Notes under the pieces: model-generated | Told to the model about the DNA's origin: nothing | The model's input: the letters and a program-made list of their open reading frames with translations, nothing else | The model's database searches: none | Translations under genes and position numbers: made by a program | DNA from: Catenaria anguillulae PL171 | Lineage: Eukaryota > Blastocladiomycota > Blastocladiomycetes > Blastocladiales > Catenariaceae | Assembly: GCA_002102555.1 (NCBI GenBank) | Contig: MCFL01000036.1 | Location: forward strand, 220,604 to 284,603 | Direction of reading: 5' to 3' | Length of the DNA stretch: 64,000 nucleotides | Part shown: positions 43,933 to 55,943 of the stretch, one piece after another | How the letters are laid out: the number at the start of each line of letters is the position of its first letter | Numbering within the stretch: the first letter of the stretch is position 1

Positions 43933-44473
43933 TCAAGTTAAGTTATATATTTCTGAAAGAAGTCCACAAACAAATGAACACTGGCACCGCTTAGGATACC
44001 TCCTCTTGTCAATCCCGCCTCCTCTTCCCATCATCATGCCTCCCAGCATACTCATTCTCACTGCCGCGATTCTCACCTGCTTCCTCCATAGGTTCTTCGC
44101 TGACTCGCGCAAGCTGCACGGCGCTTCCAACGCTTTAAACCATGCATGCCCAGACCTAACTCTGTCACGGCAACATGCACGTTTCCATCAGCGAACTTTC
44201 TCACAAAATGCTGGCGAAGGGCTCAGCATGCTGTGCCGCAGCGCCATCTCCATTTTCTTCCTCAACAACCTTGGCCAATACGTCAAAGTCCACTAAGAGT
44301 GCGGTAGGTGACGAATACGAATTGAGCGCTAGCTGGTTGGCTATCGCGTCGAGCCCGCAACGAGCCGAGTGGCCGATCCGGATGACAGAAATGAACACCG
44401 CACTTGCTAGAGCAGCAGCTGGGAGCAAGCCTTTGGCGACACTCGCAAACACCGAGGAGAGCTTGCTCTGCAT
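43933..44473 (-). CDS. Candidate small membrane protein (165 aa), unrecognised
   Basis: Tentative gene. Exon 1 is 44473-44205 and exon 2 is 44161-43933. The 43-bp intron (donor GTGAGA, acceptor GACAG) would be short but keeps phase and removes a stop. The product starts MQSKLSSVFASVAKGLLP, followed by a hydrophobic helix (PAAALASAVFISVIRIG). A soluble part has LLVDFDVLAKVVEEENGD and then FKALEAPCSLRESAKNLWRKQ, ending in a basic Met/Gly-rich tail. No family is recognised. An upstream exon is possible because a CAG acceptor also lies just after the chosen ATG. Confidence 0.4.
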
Positions 44474-46600
44474 GGGGGGACATTGGGATTGGGAATCGGC
44501 GCAGAGTCGGTGGCCAACATAGGAGCCGGACGGGTGGCAGACGCGGATTTGTCGGCGGAGCATGTACGGTTCCTGCTCTGACGGGTGAAGAGGTCATTGT
44601 GCCATGTTTGACGACAGGATTGGATATCGTAGCGAGCTGGATGGCGGTGGCTGCAAGTTGGATGTTGTAACTGTGGTGGGTGGGTTTTTGGTAGCCGTTC
44701 GAGGTTTCATGGGCAGACAGAGCTTCGGTGGCAGACGACGAGCACACACGAGGCCGAGTGGCGTGGATACGGGTGATGGACGCCGCGGCTGATGATGGTG
44801 GACTCGACTGGCTCTATTCCTTGTGGTGACACAATCGCAGGCAGCCATGCTCTCATAGCCCTGATGATGACTTCACCTTGACTGCCGGGTTACGTCGCAC
44901 ACCACCACGCGGGGATCAGACCCATGGTCATGGTCGTGATCATGAACGGGGGGAGGGCGGCCCGGGATGAGGATTCGCGGCGGCCTGAAAAACGTTGAGT
45001 CCGCCGAGCTGACTGTGGCTGTGCCCAGAAGTCGGTTGTCTGTAGGTAGGCGAGATCGCAGGTGCAGGTTCTGTCCGAATCGATGTACACCAGCAGTAGC
45101 GGCAGGCTCCCTTTTCGATTGTGTCCAGCGGCCAGTTGTACGGGATGTGTGCATAAATTATTCAAGAATGGACAAAACATCACACGATGGGAAAGTGGGA
45201 TTAAAAGCGAGACCGTTTCGTGCAGCGGGGCGGACATGAAGCATCGAAGCAGGCAATGAAATCCTAGGCCGCTCAACTTTTGAATACGCTTGGAAGACCC
45301 GGAAGAAGTTGGCGTGCATTGGCAAATGCGCACTGTAAAATAATGAAAGATGAAAGTCGCCACCAATGATCAAGACTGCCGACAAGATCACGACAAGGCC
45401 AACCAAGCAAATATGGTCCTCCCTGTCTGCCTTCCAACAGCTTGGCATTGAATGTGAAAAGACGCCGCGGAATGCTCCTTTTTCCTGTCACGGGTACACC
45501 GCTCAAGTTCACAGCCTGGATGCACAACACAAGGTTGCGCATCAAGTGCAAGGGCACTTGGCACAGGCAAAGAGACGGCAGCAATGTGCTCGACAGTGTA
45601 CCTTGACAGGCAAACTAGACACCATATTCAAACTCACTACCAAAATCGCGACCCTGATTGGCATTCTGCTTGAGAGCATTCGGCGGTCTTTCTTGGAGAA
45701 GGACAATTTGAAGGCATGGTTGAGTGAAGAGCGGGACCAAACCGCTGGACTGACATGGAAGACCTATTCAGGACAGTAGTGAGGATTCCATCCATACGGA
45801 AATCCTTGGGCACGACCTAAAGAACGGGTTTTGCGAGAGAAAAGCTTGCATATGCAGTACCGCAGTAAGGATTTGAGGTTTTCTTTGCCAGCTGATGCAA
45901 AAGTGGTCACGGTGATGAAGCGTTGGGCTCATTGTTCGCTCTTCAAACGAGACAGAGCGTGACGAGAGCGATGGTCACCAACGGCTTGAGAGCGCTCTCG
46001 CAGGAGGGCTGAAAGGTAGGGTACCTGTTGCTGGCACCAAAGGCGGTGTATGACTGTTGTCGGTTCCGATTCGTCACGGGCTGAACGTGATGTGGTTGGC
46101 TCAACGCGGTCGTCAGTGAGCAATGGTGAAATCGTGACTGTGGAAGCCCCGAAGGGCTCGGAGGTGGGCGGGAACGGCATCTTGAGAGCGATTTCCATGA
46201 GTTTCGAGTTGACCTTATAGACTACCGTTTGGTGGTAATGTTGGACGATGACATGGGAAGAGCCGTGGGAACGACGAGTGTTCAGCTGCGGTTCAACGCG
46301 TCACGAGCTTTGGGACGGAGGATGATCGGTGGCCTTGGCCTTGCTCGGATCGACTCTTTCTGAAAAGGTTCGACTTCAACATGGGTGCTCTGAGAACAAG
46401 TGCTTCCAGCTTTGTGCCAATTAGGATGTGACTTGAGTCAATTGAATACGATCCTCTGACCGCGCCTCTTCAAGTTGGCACAGGACACGCCTGCTGGCAG
46501 AGGAAATCATAGGAAACACACATCCTGACTTGAAGTGCCCTTGCTGTCATCACCGTGACTCCAGAACGATCAAGCGAAAGCGAGAGCCGATGAATTCGGT
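44474..46600. other. Gene-poor accessory DNA
   Basis: More than 2 kb without a firm gene. A minus-strand open stretch at about 46,290-45,929 (with HVIVQHYHQTVVYKVNSKLM and then MEIALKMPFPPTSEPFG) has a protein-like composition and an acceptor-like CCGCAG at its 5' side, so it may be one exon of an unresolved gene or a relic. Other frames here look random. Confidence 0.45.
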
Positions 46601-47200
46601 ACATCAAATGCCTTCCTTTATACAATAAACGGCTTCACCGACCGCTCACACTTGTCTTTCACTCACGAATTGCCGTCCTTTCCGACTGGACTCACTTTCC
46701 GCCTGGCGCCGTGGCATGTATCCGCCCTTTCCCTCGAGACATGCACGCCCTTCCTTCACCACGCTGGTCATTGTGAAAGAAAATCTGACTGCCTGTCCTC
46801 GCCCCATGCTCGCTGTGTGTGTTTGAATTGCGATTCTCATCCAATTCCTGTATACTCCTACCTTCTTTCTTGCACAATGCTCTCGATTCAACTCTTCTTC
46901 TTCATACCTACCAACGACCCATACCTCTCTCTCTCTTGACTTGCTTCCCATTATGGCTTTTTGCGTTTATCGTTGTTTGTCACCTGTCCTCCTATCAATT
47001 CCGGTTCATCTCAAATGGTGTCATCCGCCCACAATGTGAGATCAACCGACTCATGACTCACTCATATTTCTCATTCTGGACATGCGCATTTGGTCAGCAA
47101 TATACCCATCCATCGTGAAGCGAGATATCCACCGATATCGACAACACTTCTAGCAAAGCTCACAAGCTCTTTGTTTACTGTTTACACACATCCGCACAAC

Positions 47201-48069
47201 ATGCCCCGGACTCGCACCACTCGCTCAACCGCACCGACGGCCGGTAGCGCCACCTCGGCGTCGACAACGCGGACATCGCCCTACTTCCGCTCCTCCAAGT
47301 CACCTCAACAGCGTCAACCAGGGGATTCCGCTTCACCAGAAACGGTTCCTGCTCCGGCAGCCACTCCCAATCCCGCACTTGCATTTGGTACGACTGATCC
47401 CCGCGAGATTCATTACCCGACGGATCCACTTCAGCGCGCCAATGCGACGCGGCCCCGCGAGGCGGTGGATGCCAAAGGGAGAAGGCAGCCAAGCAAGGTC
47501 AGTGAGTTTGATTTCAAGGTGTACGATGCGCTTCTCAAGGTATGCCGACCATGTTGCATGTTGCGGGATCGCTCTTGGTGATGACTCACACATTTTCGTG
47601 CGACATGCAACGACACAGGTTCCCAAAGGTATACGTTATCGCTGGCCAAGATTCACGATGGCTCAAGCTAACTTCTCATTGTCCTCCGAGTCAGGCAAAC
47701 TCACTACATATGCCGCCCTGGCCAAATCCATCCAAGCTCACCCGAGGGCTGTCGGCCAAGCGCTTCGCGTACGTTTACCTTCCCCGCCATTGTGTCCTTC
47801 CGTTGGGCTCACCTCAAAACATCAAAACATATGGCATTCGCATACAGCGCAACCCGTACGCTCCGCTCGTGCCTTGCCACCGCGTCATTTCCAGCGACTT
47901 CAAGCTCGGCGGCTTCAACGGTGCCACTGGCCAGTGTCCCATGATCATGCGCAAGTATGCTCTGTTGGTCGAGGAGGGCGCAATTGTGGCACCGCAGACG
48001 GCGGCCAAGGTGAGCAATGATGTCAAGGTGCAAGTTGTGCCGGATGGCATGTTTGATTGGTCCGCTTGA
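47201..48069 (+). CDS. MGMT: O6-methylguanine-DNA methyltransferase (MGMT), copy 2
   Basis: Second intact copy of the repair methyltransferase, 214 residues. Exons 47201-47539, 47619-47628 (10 bp), 47695-47768 and 47848-48069 match copy 1 exactly in size. The acceptor cysteine motif PCHRVISSDFKLGGFNG and the RAVGQALR DNA-binding turn are unchanged. Differences are a few residues (for instance Gln and Arg for Glu and Ala in the linker, Ile for Thr before MRKYALL, Asp for Asn near the end). Intron lengths differ slightly from copy 1. Both copies appear functional, so the cell may have a doubled dose of this one-shot repair protein. Confidence 0.92.
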
Positions 48070-48185
48070 GACCGGGCGTGTCTAAGACGTTGTTTCTCTT
48101 TATTGTTCGTCCATTCAAATGCAGTACCCATTTGCAGTCGCAGTCATGGTCAGATACATTTCGTATGTACATACAATCATTAAGA

Positions 48186-49337
48186 TCACAACACAACGGC
48201 GCTCGCCAGCATTGCCCGTACCGCCCCGCCAACCACATTTGTCTCCAACATGCCACCATGACAATCCGCATACACCACCAACACTGCTCCTCCTTCTCCA
48301 CCCGCCCGATTGTGCCTGACCCACTCATCGCTTAATGCGACGCTGGGCACATGCAACGCGCAATACGTCCGCCTGGGCGTCTTGCCCGTGCGTGCATCCT
48401 TCTTATCATCGAGCTGCGCATTCAAGCTGACGCGCGCCACGGGCGGGTGAGGGAATCCGGAAAGCGCCGGGTTGCGGTACGTGAGCGCAACAGAGTCGTG
48501 GTGCGGTGCGCTGAGTGTGGCGTTAAAGTAGTACTGCTTGAGATGTAGCGCAGTCGCAAGCTGCACAAGTGTGGAAAGCAGGCCGTCACTCGACGAGTCG
48601 TGTGTGGGGATGAGCGGCATGATGGTGATGGAAATGGTGCCTGCGGCGGTGCTTGTGGGGTTGCGCGGAAGCGTGAGCATGTGCAGTGACAGCGGTGAGC
48701 TTGTGTGCCAGAGGTGCGAGCCCGAGAGCGGGGAGAGAACGAGGCGCGAGCCGGACATGTAGAGGAGGTTGGGGAGTGGGTGGATTGCGTGCAGGTACGA
48801 GGCTGGGGAGCGGAGCAGCGGGACGAGTGTGGAGACGAGCGAGGGGATGAATGCTGGGTTGGGATCAATATCGGCAACAGAGGCTGCTTGTGGTCCTGAT
48901 GAGCGGAAGGAGGGCTGAGTTGGAGGAGCTGAGGGTGGCTGTACCGGTGCCAAGAGCGGCGAGTGGTCGGGCGGCAGTGTGCTTTCGCCTGGTTGCGGCA
49001 CTGGTGAATATGCCGGTGGCGGCGGGAGCAGAGATCCCTCATCGGTTTCGTTTGGGAATGGAGAGCTGGCCATGGACACGGAGCCTGTGGCACCCGTCTG
49101 AGATGGGTATCGGTGATTGGAGGGCGACGCGGGCACAAATGACGGCGAAGGCGGCGGTACGAGCCCAAAGGGAGCTGTTGCAGCAATGGCGGCGTCGGCC
49201 GAGGCCCGGGTCGGTGTGGCGGGTGTTTCTTGGATGGCCGGCGCTGCCGGTGCCGGTGCCGGTCGTGACATGGTCGACGGCCGAGGTGGCAGTGGCGGCG
49301 GCGGGGCACGGCTACCAAGTTGGCTGGACGACGACAT
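48186..49337 (-). CDS. Unknown proline-rich N-terminus protein, copy 2
   Basis: A 383-residue intronless partner of the gene at 12149-13309. It is three residues shorter in the Pro/Ala stretch near residue 30 and has scattered substitutions, mostly in the disordered N-terminal part; the C-terminal domain (LLSTLVQLATALHLKQYYF, RRTYCALHVPSVALSDEWV) is nearly identical. That the folded part has changed less than the linker suggests the protein is under selection in at least one copy. Function not recognised. It faces MGMT copy 2 tail to tail, 116 bp between stops. Confidence 0.75.
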   Translation of the reverse strand: MSSSSQLGSRAPPPPLPPRPSTMSRPAPAPAAPAIQETPATPTRASADAAIAATAPFGLVPPPSPSFVPASPSNHRYPSQTGATGSVSMASSPFPNETDEGSLLPPPPAYSPVPQPGESTLPPDHSPLLAPVQPPSAPPTQPSFRSSGPQAASVADIDPNPAFIPSLVSTLVPLLRSPASYLHAIHPLPNLLYMSGSRLVLSPLSGSHLWHTSSPLSLHMLTLPRNPTSTAAGTISITIMPLIPTHDSSSDGLLSTLVQLATALHLKQYYFNATLSAPHHDSVALTYRNPALSGFPHPPVARVSLNAQLDDKKDARTGKTPRRTYCALHVPSVALSDEWVRHNRAGGEGGAVLVVYADCHGGMLETNVVGGAVRAMLASAVVL

Positions 49338-50024
49338 GGTAGAAGGACATGAACAACATGGACGGGCACTTGCGCTGATACAGCCGGAGAGCGGGAGCCT
49401 CGGAAGGCCGCGGTTGTGTGCTCGTCGCGATCATTGAAGCAAAGTCTTGGCACGGGGTGGCGTTGTGACGTCGTTCTCAGTCGTGGCCAAACGCGACGAA
49501 CGGAACTGGTTGTGCTCAGGAAAAGGTGATCGTGAGACATGGAAAAGCAGTGTACGTGAGACAACGACAATTTGGACGGGGTGGTCGCCCCAGCAGGCCC
49601 ATCTTGAGAGCACACAAAAGGACCATCATTCATGAGTCGAGGAGGATGTTTTGCTAGCGGTAATACGTCGACAGTAGTCCCAGTATGGTGTATGGTTTGT
49701 TTACACGGGGCGTGCACCAATCGGCTAAGAATGTGCATAACTGAAACTAGTCACGGTGGTGGAAACTAACGGGAAAGTCAAAATGTTTATCGTTAATGGT
49801 AGGAGGTGGAAGAGGGAGCGGAAGAATAGTTGAAAACATGATAACTTCATTGCTTGTATTTACTCTTCGCATCTGCCGTTCATGGTTCGCCAACCCAACG
49901 ACGGCAATCGATATACATATGCATGAGATACACGCCAATACTGCCGGCAACCAGTATCACCACGTCGCCAACGCCCCAGCCGCAGCCATCCGGATCGCAA
50001 TGCCCTCGCTCGGCCCCACCCCGC

Positions 50025-50738
50025 TCACCACCCGATCCCCACACGGACGAATGCTTGATGAAACTGACATCCTTGCATGATCGTCATGATTGGCTCCACG
50101 CTGACCGTCACCTCGGACGGCTCCGTCTTGCTGCCTTGGTCCTCGTCGGAATTGCCGGACTTGACGTGCTGCCGCACCGCATCCACGGGATCAAAAATCC
50201 ATTCGCGGTACAATGGGTGTGTCATGGTCGCGGACATGACTTCTGGGCTCGAGAACATGGCAAGGTTGCTCGAGTGGGCCTTTCTGTACGGGATGCGCCA
50301 GAAAAGTGGAGGGGCGGGTGTATCGCTCGTCCCGTTTGGCCCAGTGGCATGGGGCGTGCCCATTTACAAGACTGAGCCGTGGTGATGATGGTGGGCCGAA
50401 GGAAGTGGCAGCCTCCCTTCGTCGCTGCTGGACTCACTGTTGGTTACGACCAGGAAGCGCTCGCGTCCAGGAATCGGCCGGCGCCTTGTCCTCCCAGTCG
50501 ACGCTGTCGGCGCTGGACTTTGAAGCACGTTCGGGGGCACAGGCTTCTTGCTGATTCGTTCTGAAAGTGGCGAGCGCGAGCGTTGGCGAGGTGCGTGCTG
50601 ACCAAGCCCGGAAGAGTATTCGCGAGCCCGGTCATTGCGGGCCGTCGTCATTGGGAACTCAGCGCCAAGAGCAGCGGATAAGCTGGCGCGGGTTGCTGCA
50701 CGAGTGCGTTGCTGCTCGTCAAGGGCCTTATCGGTCAT
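50025..50738 (-). CDS. Unknown disordered protein, possibly downstream exons of a dsRNA-binding protein
   Basis: Two exons fit well: 50738-50368 and 50283-50025, joined by an 84-bp intron (donor GTAAAT, acceptor TACAG; phase 2), giving 209 residues. The first exon is Arg/Ser-rich and probably disordered (RQRSRSPLSERISKKPVPP, then SESSSDEGRLPLPSAHHHHH). The second has folded-looking sequence (SSNLAMFSSPEVMSATMTHP, EWIFDPVDAVRQHVKSG). No family is recognised. The ATG at 50738 sits directly after a TTGCAG acceptor-like sequence and in the same frame as the dsRNA-binding-like open stretch just upstream, so the two may form one gene. The stop lies at the border of the duplication. Confidence 0.55.
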
Positions 50739-50759
50739 GACTGCAACACAAGCACATTG

Positions 50760-51023
50760 CTAAAACAACACGTCCAGAGCTGCCAGAGCCGAATGGCCTT
50801 GCCCACGACAACCGTTGAAGCACGAAGTGCCGGTGACGGTGGCTTCCCACTCTGTGACGCCTGCTTTTCCCTCGACCTTGCACATGGACACGCGAGGCAC
50901 ACCCAATCGGCCAAACTGGAGATAAGCTCGAACACCCGCACATGGTTGCTTCAAGCTGGGGGTGTGCCCTTGAGCGGCGAGACTAGGGAGGATGTCGGCG
51001 TATTCTTCTTCCAAATGCGCCAT
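50760..51023 (-). CDS. dsRNA-binding-motif-like exon
   Basis: An 87-residue open stretch from the ATG at 51023 whose middle resembles a double-stranded RNA-binding motif: helix (SLKQPCAGVRAYLQFGRL), GVPRV, strand SMCKVEGKAG, strand TEWEATVTGTS, then GQGHSALAALDVLF as the second helix. The usual KKxAK basic turn is weak. The frame ends in TAG at 50762-50760, 21 bases before the ATG of the next exon in the same frame, so a short intron removing this stop is suspected, but I could not find a phase-consistent donor. Confidence 0.4.
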   Translation of the reverse strand: MAHLEEEYADILPSLAAQGHTPSLKQPCAGVRAYLQFGRLGVPRVSMCKVEGKAGVTEWEATVTGTSCFNGCRGQGHSALAALDVLF

Positions 51024-52517
51024 GGTGCAAGGTCCTGATTGTGACAGTCACACGTGTGAGTAATGTAAGCGACATCGTTTTTGAAACAAGAAAGCATGCA
51101 GTATGTACCATTCTGCGCCCTAACAATCTTTGCGGGAGGCGGGAGTGGGAAAAGGAGCGGTGCCAACGCAGCTTTTTGAGTCGTGGCGAGACGATTCGGG
51201 CACAGCAAAAGGAACAGGATGCAGTGGAGTTTGGCGCTAATGGGTAAAACAGATATAGAACCGCGTCAATCAACCCAAGTCCCAAGCCGACGTAGAATAA
51301 GCACGCCGAGTCGGAATGTGAGCCACGTACTTTGTGCAAGCCGTACGGAGCTCTTTCCCTTGCCCGAAGCACTGAGGGATGTGGTCGACTGAAAGCTCAA
51401 TGCCCATTGCCGGAAATTCCCTCTCCTTTGCGATACGTTGGCCGCTTGTCTTCAGAAGGCCAAAGCATCTGCCACACTTCTTCGACAGCCAAGTCGACAT
51501 TGCGCTGGCTATTGGAAAGGATAGCGGGCCGGAAGCATGGCCGGCCGTCCGAGGTGAGACCCGAAATTATCTCGTGCGAAATGCTCGTGGCTGAGCGCGC
51601 CGTGAGAATCCAGCGCGTCTGTATTCATCCCGTGAATTCTCGTACGCCGCGACCATCCAATGAATCGCCGGCTGCCCAGCGATCCGCAAAGTAGACCGGC
51701 TTAGCTGGCCACGGCCACAGCGAGTCCGAATCGCGGGCGATAGTGGCGGTACGCGCGTACGACGTGGCAAGGATTCGAAAGCCCGGCCAACTAGGTTGCC
51801 ATAGGCATTGAAGTATGTATGTAGTTCCATAACTCGGTGCTTGGGTACCGCGACGTGTCACGCCTTTGCATAGCAAAAGAGTCGACGGGCTGTGGCTGGA
51901 GCCCGGCGAGAACACGCGCAGTGAGGCAAGGAAGCGATAGCGTCGAGCTGAAATGGCATCGTGCCCGACCATGGCGAAGCGGGCCAGACACTTTGCGTGA
52001 CCGCCAAAGGCATGCGATAACGGCTCAGGGTCTATCCGAGCAGAGACCGACATGTGTGAGGCCAGCGGTGAAGAACGTGACGGCTGAACCCGTGATTTGG
52101 CCGCGATGAGGGAAAACATGTGAATGCATACCTGCCTCTTGCCAGGCAATACGACTCGCCATGGTGGACCGCGCCCGAGCAACAGCAATGTTGCCACGGT
52201 CGACGGCGAGCGTGTACTTGCGGTGCCGCATAACGGCAGAAACAAGTTGCCGGGTCACCAGGGAGAGTGAAGCGCGGTGCTGCACGAGGGAAATGCCGCA
52301 AGTCGGCGATGCGGAGACCGACTTACACGAAGAGGTGAATCGATGCTAACGTGTCCTCTTCACGCTTTTGGTTTGATCGTCGACGTTGGTCGCGAGAATG
52401 AACTGGAGTGAGTCACTCGCTCGCTGGACCCACGCTCACAACTTGAATTCAAGAAATGCATGCCAACTAAAAACAAACAAAACAGCAGCACAACACGACT
52501 CGACTCGGACAAGCAAC
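51024..52517. other. Unresolved region with coding-like fragments on the minus strand
   Basis: No gene model can be completed, but several minus-strand pieces look like real protein. Around 52,270-52,125 there is LVTRQLVSAVMRHRKYTLAV and ARARSTMASRIAWQEA, ending at a GTATGC donor. Around 51,660-51,535 there is MNTDALDSHGALSHEHFARD. Around 51,510-51,400 there is NVDLAVEEVWQMLWPSEDK. This suggests a multi-exon or decaying minus-strand gene of unknown family. Confidence 0.4.
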
Positions 52518-54094
<1,577 letters not shown>

Positions 54095-54505
54095 TTTGTT
54101 AAGCTGTTGGGGTGTATGCATGGCACAGACAACGGCTATAACGTGCACCGTCGTTCATGGTCACCTCCTCGCAAACGTAGAAGCGGTTTGCGTGTGTGTG
54201 GCTTGCGCGGCCCCCGTCACGTGCAGTGCGCTGATGTGTTGAGCGTTGAGCTGATGGGTGCGCGACGGCGAATCGACGGACCGGCGGGCGATGACGACGA
54301 CGTGGCGACGTGGCGATCTGCTTTGAGCTGACTGACTGACTGACGCCCACTGACACCAATTTGTCTGCTCCATTCCGTTACGTTATTGACATAACCTCCA
54401 TCAATCAATCCATGGAGTTAACGCACGCAACGCTTCGTCCACACTGCAAAGTCAAAACCACTCGCACCACCGATACCACCAACCAGCCCCACCCCGCCAG
54501 CCACA
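54095..54505. promoter_or_regulatory. Divergent intergenic region between MetAP2 and Sec61-gamma
   Basis: 411 bp separating two start codons on opposite strands; presumed to hold both promoters. It includes a short CTGA tandem run near 54,330-54,345. Confidence 0.45.
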
Positions 54506-54942
54506 ATGTCCGACACGGCCGCCGCCTCTGCCCCGCTCCTCAACAACGATCAGGTCAATGACCTGCTCGAGACGCCCATGTCGTTTGTCAAGTCGTCGCA
54601 GCAGCTCATCAACCGCTGCACCAAGCCCTCGCGCAAGGGTACTTGCCACTCTTTGCTCTTGCCTGCTGTCGGATTCCCGCGCTGCGCTGGTTCTGATCCT
54701 TGTTGCCCCGCATCCGCATGTAGAGTTCTGGCGCATCTTCCAAGTCGTCGGCGTTGGATTCCTCATCATGGGCTTTATCGGATTCGTCGTCAAGCTTGTG
54801 CACATTCCCATCAACAACATCATTGTGTTCGTCCTTTTTTTCTCACCTTCTCTCTTCTGTCGGGTTTGCCTTCAGCCTTTCCAGACTGACTGACCCTTGC
54901 GTTCTCTTGTTTGCATCGCATTTCAACAGTGGAGCCGCCTAA
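54506..54942 (+). CDS. SSS1: Sec61-gamma (SSS1) translocon subunit
   Basis: Tail-anchored gamma subunit of the Sec61 channel that moves proteins into the ER. Exons 54506-54638, 54724-54826 and 54930-54942 encode 82 residues, the normal size. The conserved cytosolic helix is [20 protein letters not shown] and the membrane segment is [20 protein letters not shown], ending PINNIIVGAA. The last exon has just 13 coding bases (end of V, then G-A-A-stop). All phases agree and the protein matches the family from end to end. Confidence 0.96.
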
Positions 54943-55943
54943 TTGTCGTCGCCTCTTGTCATTTTTTTTTGTTGTGCCGCTAATGCGTTTCCTTATCGTT
55001 TTTCTTCAATTCTCATACATACAGCATCTTCATCTGCCCTGGCCACCTCGCTCCTCGCATTACCCATCGCCATCCGGAACCTCAGCCTTTTTCACCGCTT
55101 GCGCACATCCACCCGCACATAATCGGCCACGAATATCAGCTTGTGGCCATTGCATTCTCAAGCTCGCGAACCCCCCGCACAGCTCGCAAGTTGGCGCCGG
55201 CCCACCTCCCGTACACACGTCCAGTTTGTTGTGTACCTGCGCCGCCCCGGACTTGGCCCCGGTCGATGTTGTGCTCCACGCTTTCGAGTTTCGCAAGCCG
55301 CATATCCTCGCACAAGGAACATGAACACCAATATCCGATTTTGAGAATGTTTATAACGATAAGAGAAACGACACACGAAGCACACAGCCAAAATGGACCG
55401 ACTGCAGCGTACACACTTAGATACATATCGACTGGATTCAAGTCAAAAATACAAACTGAATCGTGAGGAATGGACGGACGGCAGAGGCAAAAAAATCAAT
55501 CAAGTACAGGAACACGGGTAACAAACAGAATCGGACCAAGAGAGAGGGAGGGTGCAATTGATTAAGAAAGGAAAACATGTGGTGAAATGAAATGAAGCAT
55601 GAATCAATGAATGAATGAATGGAAATTGCGCAAGAAGATGATAAACAAGGAACGAAAACAAGGAATGAATCTGCCGTGGTTCTTGGTGCCACGCGGCATG
55701 GTGGTGAGCCGAGCCAATGGGCAGCAGACGCTGACAAGCAACGAGCAGGCAGGGACAGGTGACAAAGTCGGCGGGAAAAGAGAGGGAGACAAGACTCGAA
55801 AAGACATGTATGTCTTAGCAAAGAGCGGGACAGGTAACGTGAGGGGGGCGACAAAGAGGGACAACTAGGAGGGAAAGCACACCCAAGGAAGGAACGAAGA
55901 AAAAAATAAACGAGAGATACTGATACAAGAAAAAGGGGGAAGC
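54943..55943. other. Intergenic region between convergent genes
   Basis: 1 kb between the 3' ends of Sec61-gamma and the GST/kinase gene. It is low in complexity (T-rich and purine-rich runs, a GAATnnATGAATGAATG stretch near 55,600). No gene is supported. Confidence 0.55.

Larger units (their letters stand above)
46600..50030 (-). repeat. Right arm of the inverted segmental duplication
   Basis: Reverse-complement copy of 11,455-14,870. Inside are MGMT copy 2 and proline-rich gene copy 2. The stretches 46,640-47,200 (upstream of MGMT) and 49,338-50,024 (upstream of the proline-rich gene) are non-coding and match the left arm. The outer end falls at the stop codon of the gene at 50,025-50,738, whose coding sequence is not present in the left arm. 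The inner end joins the dispersed-repeat sequence found at 25,390. Confidence 0.9.
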
